From assembly GCA_010279815.1 (NCBI GenBank), contig QEOQ01000092.1:289146-353145 (forward strand): a stretch of 64,000 bases of DNA, read 5' to 3'. This document shows, piece after piece, positions 55,700 through 64,000 of this stretch (its first letter is position 1; each line of letters starts with the position of its first letter). Under the pieces are notes generated by a model, which was not told the DNA's origin, searched no databases, and was given only the letters and a program-made list of their open reading frames with translations. A program made the translations under genes and the position numbers. This DNA is from Brachionus plicatilis (Eukaryota; Rotifera; Eurotatoria; Ploima; Brachionidae).

Positions 55700-58600
55700 T
55701 TTCCAAGTCAGAATTGTTCTAGAATTCATTTAGCCTAGGGGAACTCGAACAACTAGTTCATTCGAAGCTTCTAATTGTTGAGTTTATTTTTGGAAGAAAA
55801 AGTTTGGAGGGGGGCCGTGTTGCGGCCATGAATATCTCTAGGCAAATTAATTAAGTTAGATTACACAATCGAGAATAATATTATGCCAAAACGAGTCTCG
55901 ACTAGAATTTCATTCAAATCCAATAATTGCTTTGAAACTTAATTCGTTTTACTCTTGTTGCTCTCCGGGTTCATTCATAATTCAAATACGCATTTTCATA
56001 GACAATAACTATGACTACTCCTATTGCAATTGCACCATCAAGAACAAAACTTGAATTATTGTTATGACTCTACAACTATGCATTCAATTTCTATTTCATA
56101 TGATCAAATATAATATTAGCGAAATAGCTAAACTCAAAAGCAACAAAAAAACTATGCTAGGCAAACATACTTATGCAGCTTTTGTTGTTGTTGTTGTTGT
56201 GTTGTAAATTTGGTCCAAAGTTAAATTCATTATGATTCAACATTAGTAGAAAAAAAAAAAAAAAACTAAAAATTGCGTAATATTAGCTTTTTTGTTTTGG
56301 CAAATCCTCCAAGTGTCGAATTTTTTTTTGTTAATCACAGTGTCAAGATTTTATTTTTCAAGTCCGTTCATTACAATCCAGAATTTGACAGTGTTTTAGT
56401 TACTTGTGCGAACGACTTGACTACAAAACAAACAATTTTTCTCTTTTTTTCTCTTTTTTTTTTGTAGAAAAAAACCAAACACGGCATTTTATTAGTTGAA
56501 ATCAAAGCTTTTGTTCCAAATAGAAAGAAAAAAAAATATTTTGAGAAATCGATTTTTTCTAGCTATACTCTAGTTCACATGCGGAAGACACATTCAACAA
56601 GAGATCTAATAAAAGACACAATTTCACTCTGCTGCTGATGCTGCTGCTTAGGCTTATTCATATTAAGCACATCAACAAAATTTATTTTTCATTTTAAATT
56701 CACCTAATTTTTGATGTATGACGAAGCTGTTGAACTAACAAGAAGCGACAGGCTTTATTAGTCGTGCTTGATTTCTACCAAAATATGCTGCATTGGCTCT
56801 TTTATGTTCATTGTTCGACATATTGATCAAGCATATTATATTATTTTTCTTTTCTTCAACATGTGCTCAGTATCTTTTTATACACACACACACACACACT
56901 TTAAGTTGCATAATGCTCGATGGTAGCGAGCGCTTTTTATTTCTAGATAAAGACGTCTATTTAGAATAGTATTTCTAACACGGCTCATTTTTTCATATCT
57001 CACAATATTATGACTGATAATTTAACTTTTTTTTTTGTTATTGTTATTAAATAAATTATTTAAATTAAATTGAACTAAAAATTTTCAATGATCGAGCAAA
57101 AATATATCAAGTAATTTTTGTGATAAGAAGAAAAAAAATTAGTTCAATGATGAATTTGAGAGAAGAGAGAAAATTATTTTTTTTTTTAAAGTCTGATTAG
57201 AATTAATAGGAAATGGAAAGTAGGCTTGCATAATTAATTAATTTGTCTAACCTTAAATTTTAAAAAAGAATTTTTTGTTTTAGTTTTAAAAAAAAAAAAA
57301 ATGGAATTGTGTATTTTGTAAAATTAAAATTAGAAAAAATTTTTTTTTTAAACCATATTATTATTTTTTTGTCCATGGCACTTCAAAATTTTAATAATTA
57401 TTATTTAAAGGACAAAAATGCATCAAAAAAAAAAAATAAATAAAAAGGTATTCAAGTTGGGCAATAGGTAAAAGATTGATTGATTGACCTTTCGTTTTGC
57501 ACTTAATCGTGATCGTCGACGCAATCGACTTACAAATAAATTATGTTTATTAAATGATACTTATTAGCATACGTCTAAAAATGATCATCTATGTGTTGAT
57601 CTTTAGTATGGAAAAAATATTATAATTTGATGTCGAGTCGATATGGCTCGACTCTAGTTCGTCATCGTCGTCGTCGTCGTCTTCTTCTTCTTCTTCTTCA
57701 ACAATTGAAATCATTTTTTTTAAAACTAGTCTGCCCAACTCGACCTGTCGAACTTAGCTCTGCATTCAACGGCCAGTCTCTTTAAGTAAATAAATTATGC
57801 TGGTGCATAAAATGTAGTCTAGAAAATTGAGGAAAAAATGGCGCCTGAGGGTGCAGTGCACACAGCTTCTTTATTTTGACGATCAAAATGTGATCTCACT
57901 CCTCAAGTCTATTTTAGAAATTATTAACTTAGTTTAACATGGCAAAAAAGTCAAAAATTAATGTAAATGCGCAATAGTGTTTAGTGGGTGCGTTCTGTGC
58001 CGATTTAGTGTGCAGTTTTCATTTTTTTTTTTTATCATTTTTGACAAAAAATAGTTCTCTTTTTTTTTTAATTTTTTTTCACTTTTTTTTGTTGTCATGT
58101 AACCCAGACTAGTGGTCTCCAGTGCTCCAAAGTAGAACAAATTGACTCACATTTTTCTCGCTTGGATTAGACTGAATAAAAATTGTGAGACGCAAAAGTG
58201 GATGGAAAAATTAAATTATCGATTTTTTGTTTCTTCTGCTTTCCACTTTTGACAAATCAAGGCAATAGCGAAAATTATGCCAGAGCTCTTCTCTCTCTCT
58301 CTCTCTCTCTCTGTTCTAAGCTCAGCTCAGAAACAAAAAAAAAAAGAATTGAAAAAAATGAAAAAAAAAATTTCTCATTTAGACATAGAAAATTGCATAG
58401 ATGGGCATTTGTTACCATTGTTAATAATAGTTTAACAAAACATCAAATTATATTAAAAAACGTTTAAAATTCTCTTGTACACCATCACCGCTACCACCAA
58501 CACCACCACCACCACCACCACCACTACAAATCAACATCAACAAAAACAACAAAAAAGAAGAACAAGAAGAAGCAACAAGTTTTGGTTTGAATTAGCTTTT

Positions 58601-58701
58601 AACATAGTTCTATCCTCGTTTTGTTAAAAAAGAAAGCGATTCTAACAAACATCGCAACCAAATTGATCGATCAGACCACCTTTTTTTGATTAGTGCGCAA
58701 A
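55700..58701 (+). promoter_or_regulatory. 5' flank and leader of the SKI-like gene, microsatellite-rich
   Basis: Base composition is more balanced than elsewhere, and no transposon families from this window occur here, suggesting constrained regulatory sequence. Simple repeats: TTG (56,180-56,201), CTG (56,628-56,649), CA (56,881-56,900), CGT then CTT (57,661-57,700), CT (58,287-58,312) and ACC (58,481-58,527), followed by an A/G-rich patch up to the ATG. The last 200 bp probably form the 5' UTR. No TATA or initiator assigned. Confidence 0.4.
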
Positions 58702-60501
58702 ATGATCAATGAAGAAGAAGCTGCCAGAAAGGAAGAAGTACAAGGCGAAGAGCTAGTGACGCAATTGGCGCCGAAACGGGTCTCGTCGACACAAGACCCG
58801 TCGGCCAAACGAGTCAAACATAACCAAGGCGACCAATGTGACAACAGATACGAGAGCATGCAGCCTAGACTCAAAAAATTCCTCAAAATCTACCAGTTGT
58901 CGTCGCGCAATTCGTTGAGCGGGCCCAGCGAGCTCGATCTAAATATTCCGAGCAAGGAAGCGGCGACCGAGACAAATAATTTGTCGACGATTGCTAACGT
59001 AGCCATGGCAACGGCGAGCACGGCAGTTGACAGCCAATCGAGAACATGCGAAGGTCAAGGTCAAGGTCAGACGGTCGACAAAAAAGACAACAAGTCGAGA
59101 AAAAAGCACTCGAAGTCGACGAGCCTTAAATTTCTCAAGTGCATTCAGGCCGACCAGGACACCAGTCAATTGATGGACACGCTGCTTCACGGCGAACACA
59201 TATCGTGTTTCATGGTGGGCGGCGAAAAGCGTCTTTGTCTCCACGACATTCTCAACACAATACTCAAGGACTTTTCTGTGCAGGAAATAAACACGGCGTG
59301 CCAAAAATTGTCCATAGCTTGTTTGGAATCGACGGCCAAACAAATCGACATACTCAAGCGAAATCAGCTGTTGCCAGCGGGAGCGCCCAACTGCGGCCTC
59401 CTAACCCAAACAAACTCGGAGCGACTGTGCGCCTATCTAATGGACTCGAGTCTGTCGGAAAAAGCGACGCTGGACACGCCGCCCAACTCCACGTCCTCGT
59501 CGCCCGCCTCTCACACGCCAACCACTCTGCACGTGTTCCACGAATGCTTTGGCAAAACCTACGGCCATCTACATCTCAATATGTACGCACGACACGACTC
59601 GGCCTGCATCGAATGCGACAATTGTCGCAAGCTCTACTCGCCAAAAAATTTTGTCTGTCACTCGCACAAAAACGAGACGTACACGCGCCACTGGGGATTC
59701 GACTCGACCAATTGGCGTCTCTATTTGAAGCTGGCGTGTGCGAATGGCGGCACCGCCGCTCACGCTAAAAAAAGTGTTCTCGCCGACCTTGTCATCAGCA
59801 ACAAGGATAACATAGCGGCGAACAGCGGCGCCCAACTCAACACCGACGACGACGATCAGCTCGTCAAGGACAAAGAAAAAATGCTCATCGTTCAAGACGA
59901 ATTTGAAATGTTCAAGCAAAAATTTTGCAACCTCGAACACAAAGTCTACAAGAGTTCGCCTCGGTCGCTCACCGATTTGAACAATCATTTCAAAAAATCC
60001 AACCAACACAAGCTACTCAACGATTTGCTCACCAAAACAACAGACTCGGCTCTCTTGCTTACCAATCAGCCTAATTTAGTCATTCAGCCAAACACTCCCT
60101 CTCCCACCACCAACACCACCACCAACACCACCACCAACACCACCACTACCAAAAGCTCCAAATCAAAGCTCAATCAAACAACGACAACAACCACAACCAC
60201 ACCGGCAGCCAACTCCACCGCCTACTACAATATGCTCAAGTGCTTGAGCAAGCAAAGTGCTTATGGCGCGCTCAATTGTCACCAGTCAAAGTATTTTGCA
60301 TCGTCAAATTCAAGCACCATTGAGATCAGCATGCTCGAGTTTATTCTCAACGAAATTCAATTGAATGTGCTGAACAAAGAGAGTGCAGAGCGTCTCAAAC
60401 AAATGGTCACTCAAATGCAAGTGTATTATCTGGACAAAATAAAGGACAACAATTATATCAATGCCAAATACATTAGTGAGCTTGAAGAAGTAATTTTTTA
60501 A
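58702..60501 (+). CDS. Ski: SKI/SnoN family transcriptional corepressor, 599 aa, single exon
   Basis: SKI and SnoN bind SMAD2/3 and SMAD4 and repress TGF-beta/BMP target genes by recruiting NCoR/HDAC. Visible: N-terminal Glu- and Lys-rich region; Dachshund-homology domain (about 140-255) with ISCFMVGGEKRLCLHDIL, DFSVQEIN and APNCGLLTQTNSERLC; SMAD4-binding SAND-like zinc domain (about 275-346) with HECFGKTYG, ACIECDNC, FVCHSHKN and HWGFDSTNWRLYL, keeping the Cys/His ligands. Then an acidic stretch, an Asn/Thr repeat tract (about 463-503) and a short C-terminal helix (SAERLKQMVTQMQVYYLDK) in place of the long SKI coiled coil. ATG 58,702 is in frame with an upstream GTG and has A at -3. GC-richer than the flanks and without introns, whereas vertebrate SKI has several; a retrocopy origin cannot be excluded. 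Confidence 0.93.
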   Translation: MINEEEAARKEEVQGEELVTQLAPKRVSSTQDPSAKRVKHNQGDQCDNRYESMQPRLKKFLKIYQLSSRNSLSGPSELDLNIPSKEAATETNNLSTIANVAMATASTAVDSQSRTCEGQGQGQTVDKKDNKSRKKHSKSTSLKFLKCIQADQDTSQLMDTLLHGEHISCFMVGGEKRLCLHDILNTILKDFSVQEINTACQKLSIACLESTAKQIDILKRNQLLPAGAPNCGLLTQTNSERLCAYLMDSSLSEKATLDTPPNSTSSSPASHTPTTLHVFHECFGKTYGHLHLNMYARHDSACIECDNCRKLYSPKNFVCHSHKNETYTRHWGFDSTNWRLYLKLACANGGTAAHAKKSVLADLVISNKDNIAANSGAQLNTDDDDQLVKDKEKMLIVQDEFEMFKQKFCNLEHKVYKSSPRSLTDLNNHFKKSNQHKLLNDLLTKTTDSALLLTNQPNLVIQPNTPSPTTNTTTNTTTNTTTTKSSKSKLNQTTTTTTTTPAANSTAYYNMLKCLSKQSAYGALNCHQSKYFASSNSSTIEISMLEFILNEIQLNVLNKESAERLKQMVTQMQVYYLDKIKDNNYINAKYISELEEVIF

Positions 60502-60543
60502 TCCTTTTTTTTTTTTTATTTTTTTTCGTTTTTTTTTTTGTTA

Positions 60544-61255
60544 GGCTTATATTTTACTCAGTACCTAATTGTATTTTATCAAGTGCCAACAAAATAATTT
60601 AGAAATACTAAATATGTTTTAGTTTTACCTAGTTAAATTTTCTAGTACCAAAAAACGTTTGAAAAAATAAAAAAATAAACAATTTTAATTCTATTTAGCC
60701 AAACGAGCTGATCTTTTAACAATAACATATTTATTTTTACCTTTTTTGGTTGTGTTACTTCTTGTGATCGTGATAGTTGTTCTGATGATGTCTAGGGTCG
60801 TATAGATGATGTTGATAGTTGTACTGATGTAGCAATTGTCAATGTACCAATTTCAGATAATTTGGGTGGTTCACTTCTCATTGACGCTGACTTTGCTTCT
60901 TTGGACGTCCCTTTTCACAATTGGCTTCAATTTTCAAATCACCTTCGGGGAAATCACAAATATTTAAAATAAAAGCAACTGTAACGATGTGTTTTTTTAC
61001 CAAAACCAACAATTACAAAAACAGATCTGATACATATAGTGATAATTAATTCTAATGAATTGATTTTTGGTTTAATTGAAATTTATATTTGGTACTAACT
61101 AAAATAGTATTAGGTATTTTTAAATTATTTTTAGTACAAGTAAAACATAATTAGGTATTAATATTTTTGGTTTTGAATTAAATTTTGTTTGGTACTACAT
61201 AAAGTATAATTAGTTACTGAATAGAATATTTTAAGTACTGAGTAAAATGTAGGCC
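60544..61255. mobile_element. Mutator-like element, 712 bp, 42 bp behind the SKI stop
   Basis: Ends ggcttatattttactcagta and (reverse-complemented) ggcctacattttactcagta. The 10-mer ttttttgtta flanks both sides (60,534-60,543 and 61,256-61,265); the T-run makes the exact start ambiguous, but 9-10 bp fits Mutator-like elements. Subterminal arms repeat gtacct/aggtac-type words. The interior holds a transposase C-terminal fossil (60,878-60,961). Confidence 0.75.
60878..60961 (-). pseudogene. MULE transposase C-terminal fossil
   Basis: The minus frame reads ICDFPEGDLKIEANCEKGRP, then KKQSQRQ and stop, which fits the region after the SWIM zinc finger of MULE transposases (FP...(I/L)...K.GRPKK). 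Short, so the call leans on the flanking Mutator-type duplication. Confidence 0.45.
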
Positions 61256-61265
61256 TTTTTTGTTA

Positions 61266-61950
61266 TTGCTTGTTTTTACATATTCAACTATCGGCTCTAT
61301 TGTTCAAAGTGTGATTTTTTTCTCTTTTTTTTTAGAATTTTTTAATATGTCCAAATTGACTTTGTTAAATTTTAAAATGTAAGTGCGTAATTGTTTTTAA
61401 AAAGAGATAAAAATAAGTCGTAAGACTATTTGATCGCGTAGTTTTTTTCACAGTCTAAAACAAACTAATTAGAAATTACAACTAGACAAAAGAAATATTT
61501 ATTTTTCTTTATTTAATGCGGTGGCAAATATTTGAAGCAACAAAAGAACTCATGTTTAATTTTTATTTGCTTTTTTTTCATCAACTACTCAATCTTTTCT
61601 TATTTAAAAAGGAGAAAAAATTGATGATCACATTGATATGAAATTTATTTCGTAACAATCAAATAAATTATGATAATTAAATAAAAAATAAGAAGAGACA
61701 ACAAATTTATTATAATCTTTATATTAAATGTCGTTTTAGACAAATATTTGTTTTGTCTGAAGTTCAAAACCTGCTAGTATATTATTTACACATTAAACAT
61801 GCATCACTCTTCTTGTTTCCAGTACACATTCTTATCTGGCACTGTTTACGCGCCCTTGAAAATTACTCTGAATTGGCTCTTTTTGCTTTCGAAATAGTCT
61901 CTTGGATCATTTCTAACAAATCATTCCAATTTATTAAGACAAAAGAAGAT
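61266..61950. other. Gene-free stretch
   Basis: AT-rich up to 61,750. An ORF from 61,753 into the following AAT repeat has no recognisable domain and is not called. Confidence 0.4.
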
Positions 61951-61970
61951 TTTAATAATAATAATAATAA

Positions 61971-62001
<31 letters not shown>

Positions 62002-62003
62002 AG
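61951..62003. repeat. AAT microsatellite, probable LINE tail
   Basis: About 17 AAT units; on the minus strand this is a (TTA)n tail behind the LINE C-terminus at 62,045-62,200. Confidence 0.8.
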
Positions 62004-62044
62004 AAGCTTCAGCAGACCATCCATCATAATGATACTTTTGTGTA

Positions 62045-62200
62045 AATGAGAAAAAAAAAGAAATTAATTATTTAGTTTCAAATAATTATCAAGTTTGTTT
62101 TTGAAATCATTTTTAGATTTTGAATTTAACAACTTCAGTCGGTAATTTGTTCCACGCGTTAACCACTCTATTTGTCAAAAAGCTCAAGCTAATTAAAATT
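62045..62200 (-). pseudogene. CR1-like LINE ORF2 C-terminus
   Basis: The minus frame reads FLTNRVVNAWNKLPTEVV, then after a frameshift KSKNDFKNKLDNYL and stop: the FxNRVVNxWNxLP...V...S..xFKxxLD ending typical of CR1/jockey-type ORF2. Followed by the (TTA)n tail, so a 5'-truncated insertion on the minus strand. Confidence 0.7.
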
Positions 62201-62523
62201 TATTAAACAAATAGAAAAAGAGATTAAAAAAGGTTGATATCGAAATGGAAAAATAAATATTGAATTAAAATTAGACTTGATCCCTATGACTTATCTGTTT
62301 AAGAAAGCAAGATGCATATTGTTTGTTTCTTCAAGTCTAATTTTTTTTTAATATGTTCGTTTTTGATTATTTGTATTCCAATAATTGTAAACTTAATTCC
62401 TTCCAGGTTAAGATTCTGGTCTTAATTTATTTAAAAGAAACTTGTGGTGCTCTTTTCTTTATTGAGATATATATGATATTACGATGCCATCATGACCTTA
62501 AAACCACATAAAAATTTTAATTT

Positions 62524-62736
62524 TAAAAATAATTTCTACTATATACCCCTCTCAGTTCCTTCTAATTTTTTTTCTTATTTTTGTACTCTAAATAATGTTT
62601 ATTGACTCTAAAAACATGCAGGTTTTTCTATTTCTGTAATTTTCCTTGAATAGCGCCATGTGCTACCATAGGCGACCTCCTAGTAGTCCGCCTTCGCAAG
62701 TTTGCTTGCCGTAGCTTATTATTATTATTATTATAA
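62524..62736 (+). mobile_element. CR1-like LINE 3' UTR, second copy
   Basis: Closely matches 31,046-31,200 (aatttctactatat, tcagttccttct, ttttgtactcta, taatgtttattgact, agcgccatgtgctac). It then continues into ccgtagctta and an ATT tail (62,716-62,736), which marks the complete 3' end. A 5'-truncated insertion. Confidence 0.75.
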
Positions 62737-62743
62737 TGTTCGT

Positions 62744-64000
62744 TAAGACAACTAGTATTGTCTCTTATTTTAAAGAATAGAAAAAATTCTTTTTACAAAA
62801 AAACAGCGTGGAATCTCAAAGCAAGTGATTTTTTTTTGCATTTATTTCTCAATTTAGCTTTAGCATTTGTTGGGGACATGGTGTAATAGAAAAAATTTCA
62901 AAAAGCAAAAGATATTTAAGCCAAGTTTTTATAAGGGGCTAGATTTAACCAGGGTAAACCTGTAAAAAAATTCTTATATTTTCGGCCTAAAAATGAAAAG
63001 CGGTCTTAGGCATGCACACTTTTATTTTCTAAAGCGAGGATTTTTGTAAATCAAAAGTATGCTTATCTTTAAGCTTGTAAAAAATTAAGTCTTCTTCGAA
63101 AAATACGCAAGGAAAATAAATATTTAGTTAACAAAAACGGTCATTTGACTGCCCGGTCCTTATTGTTTTAAACTAACCAAAAAAAAATTGATATGATAAT
63201 TTTGATTAAATAATTTAAAAGTTTAAAAATTTATGCATAAAAAAGAGGAAAAACTGTTTCCATTTATTCTTCTTTTTATAATGATTCTTTTTTTTCAACA
63301 TTATTTTCTAGTATACCTTAACTGTATTTCACGTAAATTTACCAAATTTTAAAGCAAAAGATTTGAGAGAATTACTTATTTTTTTAAAATTCCTCATTGA
63401 ATCAATAGATTTAGGTGACATTTTTTTTATTTTTGCATATTTATTTAATAAGAAGTTTAAAATAAAATAAAAAAATTATCACAGATCATTTTTTAATTTT
63501 AACGTAATAGTGCCAAATTTTACGTAAAATAATTGATTACTAAAAATATTAAATTGTAATTTGGAGCATTTTTTTTTAATTAAAAAATAATGGGCATCAA
63601 TTTTTACCGCCGCCATTTTCAATTGATCATAAAAATTCAAAATTTTTTTTATTTTCATAGTCAACTGATCACAATTAGATATTTTACATAGTTAAATAAA
63701 TTCTAACTAAAAAAATGATTTTTAAATGGCAAAAAAATGTTGGAAAAAATTCAAAAAAATTTATTTTTTTTTCTAAAATTTAAATGACAAATAATTAAAA
63801 TTGGCTAACAAAAAATGAATAGAAGATCTCTAAAATTTGATTGTAAAAATATCAAAAAAGAATCAAAATTTTAATTCTTTTATGATGCTAGATTTTACGC
63901 GGTTTCATTTAAATAAAAATTTTGCAGCAATTTTCACAGTTTTTTATTTTTCTGTTTGATAAATTAAATTAGATTAGATTATGAGAAGATAGATCCAAAT
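62744..64000. other. Gene-free AT-rich stretch to the window end
   Basis: No supported gene. A 61-codon minus ORF at 63,479-63,664 has composition like its flanks and is not called. Confidence 0.4.

Noticed and set aside
58939..60009. Long frames on both strands over the SKI-like gene
   Set aside because: Shadows of the true frame, which carries the SKI domains.
61753..62049. 98-codon ORF running into an AAT repeat
   Set aside because: The Asn run is the microsatellite; the rest has no recognisable domain and the minus strand explains the neighbourhood as a LINE end.
1..64000. CRISPR arrays, tRNA or rRNA genes, bacterial operons
   Set aside because: Scanned by eye for regularly spaced repeats and cloverleaf-type sequence; none seen. 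Coverage by eye is not proof, and a tRNAscan/Infernal run would settle RNA genes.

Overview
The window is AT-rich nuclear DNA from an animal. The supportable genes are metazoan-type: SPT5, RFWD3, a fatty acyl-CoA reductase, a lamin-tail-domain protein, a C2H2 zinc-finger protein and a SKI/SnoN corepressor. Reconstructed introns are mostly 55-75 bp with GT-AG ends. Together with a fossil of the Cys-rich tail seen in KRBA2-like transposon integrases, this suggests a compact-intron invertebrate, possibly a monogonont rotifer. That placement is inference. There are no operons, bacterial features or CRISPR arrays, and I saw no tRNA or rRNA gene.

Layout. 0-2 kb: 3' part of SPT5 (+). 2-7.5 kb: a tandem repeat broken up by DNA transposon insertions, then a 358-bp Mutator-like MITE with a perfect 9-bp target duplication. 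8-9.9 kb: complete three-exon RFWD3 (-). 12.9-16.8 kb: complete six-exon fatty acyl-CoA reductase (+) with a Tc1-type MITE in intron 2. 17-22.5 kb: repeats, including a near-perfect 557-bp palindromic TA-flanked element and a terminal-inverted-repeat (TIR) element carrying the integrase fossil. 22.6-24.1 kb: a head-to-head pair, a small unknown two-exon gene (-) and a lamin-tail-domain gene (+).

25-49.8 kb is a transposon graveyard. It holds LINE relics of at least two or three families, a solo LTR with a 5-bp target duplication, several hAT-type MITEs with perfect 8-bp duplications, a MULE-like deletion derivative, a Harbinger-like zinc-binding relic, a broken LRR gene, a decayed Ig/transmembrane gene and a short OTU-like ORF. 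50-51.4 kb: intact zinc-finger gene (-). 51.7-52.5 kb: pogo-type relic. 55.7-58.7 kb: microsatellite-rich 5' flank of the SKI-like gene (58.7-60.5 kb, +). A MULE derivative sits about 40 bp behind the SKI stop codon. The last 3 kb hold two LINE 3' ends.

The host genes do not form a pathway. They are SPT5 (transcription elongation), RFWD3 (DNA-damage ubiquitin ligase), the reductase (fatty alcohol or ether lipid synthesis), the LTD protein (probably nuclear envelope or cilia-associated), the zinc-finger protein and SKI (TGF-beta/SMAD corepression). SPT5 and SKI are clearly more GC-rich than their surroundings and are unspliced over the visible coding region.
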